64,000 nucleotides of DNA from Winogradskyella wichelsiae (GTDB lineage: Bacteria > Bacteroidota > Bacteroidia > Flavobacteriales > Flavobacteriaceae). The stretch lies in the NCBI RefSeq assembly GCF_013403925.1, contig NZ_JABFDJ010000009.1:61215-125214 (forward strand), read 5' to 3'. This document shows, one piece after another, positions 56,263 to 63,857 of the stretch (position 1 is its first letter; each line of letters begins with the position of its first letter). The notes below the pieces were generated by a model. That model made no database searches, was not told where the DNA came from, and worked only from the letters and a program-made list of their open reading frames with translations. The translations under genes were made by a program, and so were the position numbers.

Positions 56263-57267
56263 TTGGACGAAATAAAACAATTAGTTGCTGCAATAAAAAA
56301 AGGAGACCTTAAACCTATTTATTTTTTAATGGGTGAGGAGTCTTATTATATTGATAAGATTTCAGATTATATTGAAGACAATGTTTTGGAGGAAACCGAA
56401 AAAGGTTTTAACCAAATGGTACTTTATGGACGTGATGTTACTATAGATGATATTGTGAGCAATGCTAAACGCTATCCAATGATGGCAGAGCGTCAGGTAG
56501 TTATTGTAAAGGAAGCACAAGACCTAAGTAGAACCATTGAACAATTGGCTAAATATGCAGCTAACCCTCAGCCTACAACAGTTTTAGTCTTTAATTATAA
56601 ATATAAAAAACTAGACAAACGAAAAGCTTTATATAAAGCAATTAATAAAATTGGTGTCGTATACGAAAGTAAAAAAATGTACGAAAACCAAGTTGCTGAT
56701 TGGATAAGACGAACTTTGGCAGGAAAGAATTATGATATTTCTCCAAAGGCAGCTCAAATGCTTGTGGAGTTTTTAGGAACTAATCTTAGTAAGATCGATA
56801 ATGAACTTAATAAATTAAAAATTGTTTTACCAGAAGGTACCCAGATTACTCCAGATCATATTGAAAAGAATATAGGGATAAGTAAAGATTATAATAATTT
56901 TGAATTAAGAAAAGCAGTAGGACAACGTAACATATTAAAAGCGCACCAAATAGCAAAGTATTTTGCAGACAACCCAAAGGATAATCCTATGGTGGTTACT
57001 GTTGCCCTTTTGTTTAGTTTCTTTTCTCAACTATTACAACTTCATGGAATGTCTGATAAAAATCCCAGAAGTGTAGCTTCAGCATTAAAGGTAAATCCAT
57101 ATTTTGTAAATGAATATATTGAAGCAGCCAGAAATTACCCAATGAAAAAAGTGAGTTATATTATAGGTGTATTACGCGAGTTTGATGTTAAAAGTAAAGG
57201 AGTAGGAGCTAATGCAGTACCTCAAGGAGACTTGCTTAAAGAGTTGTTAGTTAAAGTTTTAGGTTGA
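56263..57267 (+). CDS. holA: DNA polymerase III subunit delta
   Basis: 334 residues starting at TTG (56263, MDEIKQLVAAIKKGDL). The delta subunit opens the beta clamp in the clamp-loader. Landmarks: KPIYFLMGEESYYIDKI (near 18), the sensor-like VIVKEAQDLS (near 88), a AAA+ region with LVFNYKYKKLDKRKALYKA, LVEFLGTNLSKIDNELNKL (near 168) and the collar domain FFSQLLQLHG. Family members often use non-ATG starts in this phylum. It is divergent from the HsdR-N gene and monocistronic. Confidence 0.92.
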   Translation: MDEIKQLVAAIKKGDLKPIYFLMGEESYYIDKISDYIEDNVLEETEKGFNQMVLYGRDVTIDDIVSNAKRYPMMAERQVVIVKEAQDLSRTIEQLAKYAANPQPTTVLVFNYKYKKLDKRKALYKAINKIGVVYESKKMYENQVADWIRRTLAGKNYDISPKAAQMLVEFLGTNLSKIDNELNKLKIVLPEGTQITPDHIEKNIGISKDYNNFELRKAVGQRNILKAHQIAKYFADNPKDNPMVVTVALLFSFFSQLLQLHGMSDKNPRSVASALKVNPYFVNEYIEAARNYPMKKVSYIIGVLREFDVKSKGVGANAVPQGDLLKELLVKVLG

Positions 57268-57603
57268 GATTTGACTCTCAGTTTTAATTAGATCTAACCT
57301 GTAGAAATCGAAATGTAATAGAATCCCTGTTATAATAAATACAACGTCAACAACAGTAACGTCTTTCTGACTGTTTAATAACGTTGACTAGTACATTAAA
57401 CAAATTATAGATTTATACTTTCTTCAAATAAATAGGACTTGGAATATTTGCTTTTATTATACCTAGTAATTGCATGTATTATTATTTTATATTTTCTTAA
57501 ATCGTAATTATTTTTAAATTAGTCTTATTTTTAAAAAAATATTTTTCTTTAAAATAAGAACTTCAAACGCATAAAAAAAATAACTATTGACTAAGAGTAT
57601 ATT
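57268..57603. other. 336-bp intergenic stretch before the beta-helix gene
   Basis: No frame with a recognisable product. A loose set of related words, AACGTCAAC, AACGTC and AACGTTGAC (57342-57388), forms an imperfect dyad; it could be an operator but is weak. The last 120 bases are almost pure A/T and probably hold the promoter of the secreted protein gene. Confidence 0.45.
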
Positions 57604-59520
57604 ATGAAAAAAATTATTTTGTTTACATTGATATTTATTAGTAATATACTAAGTGTTTATTCACAAAACATTTATGTAGACGACCAATTAGCTACAGACT
57701 GTAATGGTAATTATTCTATAACCAATAGAAATTGTAATGGTTCAGATGGAAATGGATACAGAACGCTTGAATCTGCTGCGAGTTTTGCTACCGCTGGTAC
57801 AACCGTATTAATTAGAGAAGGCATCTTTAATGAGCAGATAAGTCCTCAATACTCAGGAACAGTTAATGCAAAAATTACGTTTAAAAATTATAATAATGAA
57901 GAGGCAGTAATTAGCGGAGTATCTCTATCACCTGCAATCATGATTTATGAGAAAGAGTATATTGTTATTGATGGTTTAATTATAAGAGATGTTCGAAGAT
58001 GGCTGAATGCACTAGGCTCGAGTAATAATATAATTAAAAACAATATTTTTGAAAACGCGATAGATTCTGGAGGAAGCTCAAAGACAGGATTATTCTTTCA
58101 AAATTCAGACTTTAATAAGATCATAGATAATGTAATTGATAACAGTACCCAAGATAATATTGGATTGGTTCAATCTAACTACAATCTTATCGAAGGTAAT
58201 ACGATATCTAAGGCAACTCATGTTTTATGGACTCTAAAATGTAGTAATAACAATGTGATTAGAAATAATTATTTCCATAACGAGATTCAAAAAATAGGGG
58301 AAATTTATGATTGCGATAACGTTGGTTACGGTGATGCTCCTTACGAAAAAATAACATCATTGGATGATACAAAGAATAATGTTGTAGAGAATAATGTGTT
58401 TGCTTTCACAGCTTCCTCAGGAGATGCTTCTCCCTATTCTGGAATTCAATATGCAGGCCAAAATGGAATTGTACGAGGAAATGTGTTTTATGAATGTACT
58501 GGCCCTGCAATCTCCTTAACTATTTATTCAGATGAAGCCTTAAATAATTATGGTAATCGATTTTATAACAACGTATTTTATAATAATAAATTCAGTGCAT
58601 TTGATATTTCTGGAAGTTCTGGTACTCAATTTTCAGATCAAAAAATAAAGAATAATATCTTATTTAAAAATGTATTTATACAAAATGACTATCGTTGGAG
58701 TTGGTATACTGAATTGGATGATGAACCGGTACAAGTTATTACAGGAAGATTAACAGATGTAATCTTTGATAATAATGCCCTATTTAGCACTAGTACTGAT
58801 GAATTATATCTTATTAATTATGGAGCTAGGAATTCAGGTTCAAATGAAGCGCCAAAATCTTTAAGTTGGTGGGAAACAAATAGAGGTAATTTTATAAAAA
58901 ATAGTTTAGAAGAAGCCCCTCTATTTGTATCTCCTGAGCTATACGATTTTAGTTTACAAGAAAGTAGTGCTATGATAGATTCTGGAGCTTTTCTTGCCAA
59001 TACCACTAGCTCTGCAAGTAGCAGTACAGAGATGCTGGTAGATGATGCTAAATGGTTTATGAATGGTTTTGGTATTGAAGGAGTATCTGGAGATATTATT
59101 CAGCTAGAAGGACAAGCAGTAACAGCAGTTATAACTGATGTTGATTATTCATCAAACACTTTAACTCTTAGTACTCCACTTAGCTGGGTAGATGGACAAG
59201 GAGTCTCTCTTCTTTATTTTGGTAATGCTCCAGACGTTGGTGCTTTTGAATTTACTGAGGCAACCTTAAATAATGAAGATTTCGATGAAACTAATCCAAG
59301 TATCAAAATATACCCTAACCCAACTTCAGGTCAATTAACTATTATTAATAATGAGTTGATTATAAGAAAAATAGATGTTGTTGATTTAGCTGGTAAAATA
59401 GTTAAAACAATTACGAGTAATTTTGATGTTATAAATATTAACGCTTTAGCCGAAGGTCTTTATTTCTTTAAAATTAGCACAGTAGATGGACTTGTTATTA
59501 AAAAGATTATAAAAAAATAA
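57604..59520 (+). CDS. Secreted right-handed beta-helix protein with T9SS tail
   Basis: 638 residues. Signal peptide (residues 1-20, LSVYSQN), then DUF1565-like entry IYVDDQLATDCNG ... GYRTLESAASFATAGTTVLIREG, followed by parallel beta-helix coils rich in N-N-x-I/V-x-N-N (NNIIKNNIFENA, DFNKIIDNVIDN, YNLIEGNTISKA, NNVIRNNYFHNE, NNVVENNVFAF). The C-terminal part has APDVGAFEF and a T9SS sorting domain (IKIYPNPTSGQLTIIN ... EGLYFFKISTVDG). The helix fold is that of polysaccharide lyases and epimerases (for example PL6 alginate/chondroitin lyases), but no catalytic pair can be assigned with confidence. Surface or released; probably binds or cuts a polysaccharide. Confidence 0.83.
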   Translation: MKKIILFTLIFISNILSVYSQNIYVDDQLATDCNGNYSITNRNCNGSDGNGYRTLESAASFATAGTTVLIREGIFNEQISPQYSGTVNAKITFKNYNNEEAVISGVSLSPAIMIYEKEYIVIDGLIIRDVRRWLNALGSSNNIIKNNIFENAIDSGGSSKTGLFFQNSDFNKIIDNVIDNSTQDNIGLVQSNYNLIEGNTISKATHVLWTLKCSNNNVIRNNYFHNEIQKIGEIYDCDNVGYGDAPYEKITSLDDTKNNVVENNVFAFTASSGDASPYSGIQYAGQNGIVRGNVFYECTGPAISLTIYSDEALNNYGNRFYNNVFYNNKFSAFDISGSSGTQFSDQKIKNNILFKNVFIQNDYRWSWYTELDDEPVQVITGRLTDVIFDNNALFSTSTDELYLINYGARNSGSNEAPKSLSWWETNRGNFIKNSLEEAPLFVSPELYDFSLQESSAMIDSGAFLANTTSSASSSTEMLVDDAKWFMNGFGIEGVSGDIIQLEGQAVTAVITDVDYSSNTLTLSTPLSWVDGQGVSLLYFGNAPDVGAFEFTEATLNNEDFDETNPSIKIYPNPTSGQLTIINNELIIRKIDVVDLAGKIVKTITSNFDVININALAEGLYFFKISTVDGLVIKKIIKK

Positions 59521-59806
59521 TTTAATTAAAATTTTACAGTATTATATAAATCATTTATTCTTAATTAAATATCTCATCTTTTTAAGCTGTTAACTAGTTA
59601 TATTTAAAGTCAATTGGTTATAAAGTTTATGATTTGGTTAGAAATAGGTTGAGTGAGTAATCTCAAAGCATTGTCGTATTGTCTTGTCCTGAAATAGGTT
59701 GACCATTTTTGGTTTAAAAAATTAATTAAATATCGTAAATATCCACGGAACATTGACAACTTTTTTTAATAATTCCCTTCGGGTTTTAGAAAAGTTGCCA
59801 ACATTC

Positions 59807-60692
59807 CTAGGCTGTTTTGTTTTTATACGATTTGTACTTTATCGTATTGTATTTTTTGTGAATATGCTCAGGTATTTCCAGTCCAAGACTCTAGTGTATT
59901 CTTTGGTGGTTGTATATCTGAGTAGCTTGCTTCATTATCTGCCTAGCAATACCGACTTCTTAATTGTTTTTTTAAGTCCAAATTCATATTTAGTATTCCG
60001 TTTATTCGTTCAGCTACTGCGTTTTCATAAGGATCATACTGTTGAGTAGTGCTGAGTCTAAAGTTGTTTTCCTCGGCAAAATCAGTGAACTTAGGGCAAC
60101 AATACTGTATACCTCTGTCTGAGTGGTGGATGGTGCTCTCAGGTTTAAAATCTAGGTTCTTGATAGCCATGTCCAAAGCCTGTACGATCAGTGTAGCCCT
60201 CATATTGTCGTCAAGGGCCCCAACCCATTAATTTTTTAGAATAGGCATCTGTTACCAAAGCCAAATAGGCGTGACCACCATCTGTTTTTATATATGTAAT
60301 ATCACTAACGAATACTTGTTCGCTGAGTTCAATTTCCATATCCTTTATCAGGTTTGGCGATTTATAGAATAAGTGTTTGGAATCTGTTGTGATATGGTAA
60401 CGTTTCGTTTTCTTTACCAACATACCATAGCACCTAAGCAGGTCGAACAGTGCGTCCCTTCCCATTTTAATATTATTTTATTCAAGTTCGTTTTTAATGA
60501 ACTTGATCAGTTTTCTTGTGCCTGATTTATGATGTGTCTTCCTTGTTTTTCGTACAAGATTTAAGACTATTTCATCTCTTATCTCTTTGGTGCTGTTAGA
60601 ATGTATTCTTTTGTAGTACGCCTGTTTAATGATCCCGAGGCATTGATAGAGCCATTTTATTTTGAAAGGCTTTTTCTCTTTTTCTCTATCTT
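59807..60692 (-). pseudogene. IS3 transposase OrfB (DDE domain), broken
   Basis: Read in pieces the product is a standard IS3 integrase: LYQCLGIIKQAYYKR, GTRKLIKFIKNELE, MGRDALFDLLRCYGMLVKKT, VFVSDITYIKTDGGHAYLAL (first Asp), STIHHSDRGIQYCCPKF (second Asp), YDPYENAVAERINGIL (Glu). Lesions visible: TAA at 60478-60480 replacing an expected CAA; frameshift in the G/C run 60215-60221 (TTGGGGCCC in place of TTGGGCCC); frameshift near 59990 after RINGIL; another near 59945 before RQIMKQATQIYNHQRIH; TAG at 59891-59893. The DDE acids survive but are spread over different frames. Confidence 0.9.
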
Positions 60693-61036
60693 TTTTACTA
60701 ATGCTTCGGGCAAGTACTTTTTTGAGAGATGCTCTCCTGTAATGTTTTCAAAATCAGCGATAACATCCTGTTTGAAGTCCTTTACGAACTCAAGTTCCTC
60801 GATCCGTTCCTTTAGTTTTTTGATCTGGTCGTTCTTGCTCATGGTATTGGATTTATCCTCGAAGTTACTCGATTTTTTAATCCAATACTCAATAGAGCTT
60901 CTAGAAATATTGTACTTGTTTGCAGCGTGATTGACCGAGATCTGGCCATTAACAATTTCGTCAATTATCGAAAGTTTGTCGAAACTTACTTTTTGATACC
61001 GTTTTTTTGGCAGATGCTATTCTTTTGTGTTTCCAT
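60657..61036 (-). pseudogene. IS3 OrfA (helix-turn-helix subunit), probably frameshifted
   Basis: The frame ending at 60657 contains the helix-turn-helix KLSIIDEIVNGQISVNHAAN with YNISRSSIEYWIKK and a leucine-zipper-like region NDQIKKLKERIEELEFVKDF. The likely start ATG at 61036 (METQKNSICQK) is in another frame; the two join at a run of seven A/T (61002-61008) where one base appears to have been added or lost. A later ATG at 60842 gives only 61 residues without the DNA-binding helix. OrfA ends on AAAATAAAA, the place of the -1 shift to OrfB. Confidence 0.8.
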
Positions 61037-61096
61037 AGGGTACTAAAAGTGTTTAATTTTTGGTTAACCTATTTTAGGACGAGACGATTTTCAAAT

Positions 61097-61233
61097 GTTA
61101 GCTAACGGTTTGTGTATGGTTAGTTGCGTGGTTCAGCAACTAATTTAGCAAATAAATCACAGATAGAATATTCCGAAGGAATGTTCGTGAGTCGCAAGTA
61201 CCTAGCAATTAATTATACACGGTGTTACCAACA
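61097..61233. repeat. Structured repeat, copy A
   Basis: Core 61103-61227 (TAAC...GTTA, 125 bp). Three stem parts: outer GTGTAT / ATACAC near the ends, hairpin TTAGTTGC / GCAACTAA (8 bp), and a central hairpin GAATATTCC / GGAATGTTC (one G-T wobble). Ends: left GTTAGC-TAAC, right GTTA-CCAACA. It sits 11 bases beyond the IS3 remnant's right end. Confidence 0.92.
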
Positions 61234-61387
61234 GGTGTTTTGTCACATTAACTAACAGAGAACTCTAAATAACTCTTCTTATTTAATACATAATTTTAGA
61301 CCTAAGTTATAGTATTTTGAATGGAACAAATTAAATATATAATAAATCTACTTTTTTCATTACTATATTTGAATTTAAAATTAAAAA

Positions 61388-61418
61388 AAATAGCTTGGGT
61401 CCATGACCAAAGCTATTT
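61388..61418 (-). terminator. Terminator of the plug-repeat protein operon
   Basis: AAATAGCTTGG and CCAAAGCTATTT pair with one bulged base around GTCCATGA. On the minus strand it is followed by T (A run 61383-61390). It lies 35 bases after the stop at 61454. Confidence 0.82.
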
Positions 61419-61453
61419 TTTCTCGACTTACTCTGTTAATGTGATACTGCAAC

Positions 61454-61957
61454 CTATTCTTTCTTCCCTTTCTTTGTTGTAATAACTATAGCTCCATTTG
61501 CGGCATTGTATTTTTTTATAGCCTTCTCATCTTTAAAAACTTCTATCTTTTCTATATCATCAGGTGATAATTTATCTAGCGTTTCTTTATTAGATACTTT
61601 ACCGTCAATAATTATCACTGGTGTTGTGCCTTTAAAATTAGTTTTTCCGTTGGTTTTGTCTAATTCATGTTTTTTATTGGTTGTAACAAGTATGACTCCA
61701 TTGGGTGCATTATATTTTTTTATGGCTTTATCACCTTTTATTACAACAACACTAGCAATCATATCAGTATCTATTAAGTCCATACTAAAATCGAATTTTT
61801 TTCCGTCAACATAAATATCTGGTTTAGCCCCTTCTTTTGCCTTTACATGCAGCTTTTCCTTCTTTTGGTTATCCTTTTTTTCTATTTTAAATTCTTGTGC
61901 TTGCATTAACGAAGTTGAGAATAATAGAGCACATACCGTTAAAATTAAATTTTTCAT
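61454..61957 (-). CDS. Secreted protein with two plug-like repeats
   Basis: 167 residues. Signal peptide (residues 1-20, TSLMQAQE). The mature part has two related ~65-residue blocks: the first ends GDKAIKKYNAPNGVILVTTN, the second runs PVIIIDGKVSNKETLDKLSP, DDIEKIEVFKDEKAIKKYNA and NGAIVITTKKG. This is the end of a TonB-receptor plug domain (V.DG...I..I.V.K...A...YG..G..GVI.ITTK), used in Bacteroidota also in BlaR1/M56-type proteins without a barrel. Last gene of an ECF sigma operon lying within a repeat-bounded cargo. Function unknown; a periplasmic partner of a sensor is possible. Confidence 0.8.
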   Translation of the reverse strand: MKNLILTVCALLFSTSLMQAQEFKIEKKDNQKKEKLHVKAKEGAKPDIYVDGKKFDFSMDLIDTDMIASVVVIKGDKAIKKYNAPNGVILVTTNKKHELDKTNGKTNFKGTTPVIIIDGKVSNKETLDKLSPDDIEKIEVFKDEKAIKKYNAANGAIVITTKKGKKE

Positions 61958-61992
61958 GATTTTAAATGTTTGATTATTAATAAATATTTGAT

Positions 61993-62424
61993 TTATTGTT
62001 CTTTAGTAGTGTAAATAATTACGATTTCATTTTCATAAATAATACTTTGTTCAATTTCTGCTGAAACTGAATTAGAAACCATTTCTTTAGCCAAACTTAA
62101 CAGAACTTCTTTCTCAGAATAATTCGATTCTTCTTGTTTAGGATTCGCTAAAAAAAGAGAAATAAATAATACAACTGAGGCTGCTGCAGATAGGATGCCA
62201 ACAAATAGCTTACGTTTTCTGTTTTTTCTATTTTGAAATGATTCCCATAAACTCTTATTAAAATCTTTTGGTGTTTCCGTTTTGTTATTTTTTACAAAAG
62301 CAGACCATGCATCCAATGAAGGCTCTAAATTATCAGTACTGTCAAACAAAAATTGTTCTTCACTTAAAGTACTTTGCCCTTCCTTATATTTTTTGATTAA
62401 CCGTTCAGTTTTATCCTCTTTCAT
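61993..62424 (-). CDS. Putative anti-sigma factor
   Basis: 143 residues. The cytoplasmic N-terminal half has KYKEGQSTLSEEQFLFDS, a pattern common at the start of Bacteroidota anti-sigma-like proteins, then one membrane helix near residues 78-96 (GILSAAASVVLFISLFLANP) and a short periplasmic tail. It overlaps the sigma-factor gene by 14 bases, which fits translational coupling. Role inferred from topology and place. Confidence 0.75.
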   Translation of the reverse strand: MKEDKTERLIKKYKEGQSTLSEEQFLFDSTDNLEPSLDAWSAFVKNNKTETPKDFNKSLWESFQNRKNRKRKLFVGILSAAASVVLFISLFLANPKQEESNYSEKEVLLSLAKEMVSNSVSAEIEQSIIYENEIVIIYTTKEQ

Positions 62425-62920
62425 AACTATAAGTTTTTTCTAGTTGTACACTTACCTGCTTTCTTGCTCGAGATAACAAAACTCTTACATGTTCAATTTT
62501 AAGTTCTGTAGCAGCGGCTATTTCAATAAATTCATAACCATCTAAGTCTCTCATTATTACAACTTCTCTTTGCTGCTCTGGTAGACTCGCAACAATCTTT
62601 CTAATAATAGTATTTAACTCTTGCCATTCTAGTGCTTCTCTACCATTTTCTGATTTCACGATCTCAAGCTGAAAAGAAGAATCATTAATATCTAACTTCT
62701 TTTTTCTAAGCATATCAATACAATGATTTCTAGCAGTAGAAAACACTAAACCTTGAATATTAGGATGCTCTGCAATTTGCTTTCGCTTTATCCAAAGTTT
62801 CATCATTATGTCTTGGATCGCATCTTCAGCGTTTGCTCTACCGCCTAGTATTCTAGAAACCATTGGAAACAAACGTTCGGATAATGAAAATACCTTAAGT
62901 CTAAATTCTGTTTTATTCAT
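62411..62920 (-). CDS. ECF-type RNA polymerase sigma factor
   Basis: 169 residues. Region 2: NAEDAIQDIMMKLWIKRKQI (near 30) with GLVFSTARNHCIDMLRKKKL (near 58); region 4: SLPEQQREVVIMRDLDGYEF (near 115) with the helix-turn-helix IEIAAATELKIEHVRVLLSRARK. It starts a three-gene unit (sigma, anti-sigma, plug-repeat protein) in cargo 1 between repeat copies A and B. It is different from the sigma factor at 25080, so the window has two ECF units. Confidence 0.92.
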   Translation of the reverse strand: MNKTEFRLKVFSLSERLFPMVSRILGGRANAEDAIQDIMMKLWIKRKQIAEHPNIQGLVFSTARNHCIDMLRKKKLDINDSSFQLEIVKSENGREALEWQELNTIIRKIVASLPEQQREVVIMRDLDGYEFIEIAAATELKIEHVRVLLSRARKQVSVQLEKTYSYERG

Positions 62921-63164
62921 TATATCTTAATAACGATAAAATGGATATAGATATAACAAAAAAAAGTGGTTTTTTTAATTAATTATGTTAAGCAGATGAT
63001 AATCAATATGTTGTGAAATATTTTTTTAAAGTGAAAGACTCAGAATCTCTTTGGAATTGAAAAACACTTATTGTTAAGGATAGGATAAACTAGTGGTTTT
63101 TATAAAATCTAAAATTTTGATTTGTTACCTTAAGTTAATGAATTTGTCGATGTAAATTAGTGCT

Positions 63165-63305
63165 TGTTGGTAACGGTTTTGTGTATGGTTAGTTGCGTGT
63201 TTAAGCAACTAATTTAGTAAACAAAAAAGAACGCGAGAAAATTCCGAAGGAATTTTCCAAGTAGGCAACGACCAAAGCAATTAATTATACACGGTGTTAG
63301 CAAAC
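63165..63305. repeat. Structured repeat, copy B
   Basis: Core 63171-63299 (129 bp), same orientation as A and C. Hairpins: TTAGTTGC / GCAACTAA, and GAAAATTCC / GGAATTTTC (perfect, changed on both arms compared with C). Outer GTGTAT / ATACAC present. Ends: left TGTTGG-TAAC, the exact inverse of copy A's right end; right GTTAGCAAAC. Confidence 0.93.
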
Positions 63306-63315
63306 GTATTTATTT

Positions 63316-63846
63316 TCAAAAACTAAATTCTATAATTGCAATTCGTTTATGAAAATAGTCTTTAAAATCAGGATTTGAATATAAAAATCCATCTACAAAA
63401 ATGCTGTTTTGCATGATTCCAATAGCTTCTTTTTTATCCCAATACTTTTTAATTAGAGAATCAGTATCTTTTATTGAATATAATGCATTCATATACTTTC
63501 CAAGATTATTGGCTTTCAGTTCTGTTGTATCTTTGTCGTAAATTTCGTTTCGTAATCCACTTTTGTAAAATTCAGAGTTTGTTTTTTTAGATTGAAAATC
63601 AAATTTTTTCCAGTCAGTTATTGTGTCCGATTTTATATCAATTAGATATTGGCGATAACCTTTATCGATTGTCAAATTCGGATAGATTTTGGCTAAATTC
63701 TTTTCAAAGTCAGATACGAGTAAATTCAGAGCTTTAGTTTGTCTTTCTCCTAAAACTTTTTCAAATTCCGTAATTCTGATGTCAGATTGTTTTTGAGAAC
63801 AACTGAATGATAAAATCAGAACAAGTATTAAGTAGAATTTCCGCAT
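63316..63846 (-). CDS. Hypothetical lipoprotein in a repeat-bounded cargo
   Basis: 176 residues. Signal peptide with lipobox ILSFSC (Cys16), then a helical, charged domain (ITEFEKVLGERQTKALNLLV, YRQYLIDIKSD, DKKEAIGIMQNSIFVDGFLY). I do not recognise the family. The gene fills 531 of the 552 bases between repeats B and C, with its stop 10 bases from B and its ATG 11 bases from C, so the promoter must lie within or beyond repeat C. This compact gene-plus-repeat layout is like that of integron cassettes. Confidence 0.78.
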   Translation of the reverse strand: MRKFYLILVLILSFSCSQKQSDIRITEFEKVLGERQTKALNLLVSDFEKNLAKIYPNLTIDKGYRQYLIDIKSDTITDWKKFDFQSKKTNSEFYKSGLRNEIYDKDTTELKANNLGKYMNALYSIKDTDSLIKKYWDKKEAIGIMQNSIFVDGFLYSNPDFKDYFHKRIAIIEFSF

Positions 63847-63857
63847 TTCGGTTATAT

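Larger units (their letters stand above)
59680..61086 (-). mobile_element. Decayed IS3-family insertion sequence
   Basis: The ends are imperfect inverted repeats: TCTTGTCCTGAAATAGGTTG on the left (59682) matches the inverted right end TCTCGTCCTAAAATAGGTTA (ending 61084) with 17 of 20 positions, and both go on as ACCA. The length (~1.4 kb), two overlapping frames on the minus strand in a -1 relation near 60690, and the orfA/orfB proteins fit IS3. No exact target duplication was found. OrfB carries two stops and at least three frameshifts, so the element cannot move by itself. A second, partial GAAATAGGTTGA sits at 59641, just outside the left end. Confidence 0.9.

Noticed and set aside
57342..57388. 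Operator-like AACGTC/GACGTT words before the beta-helix gene
   Set aside because: The dyad is imperfect and broken by long unmatched stretches; too weak to call.
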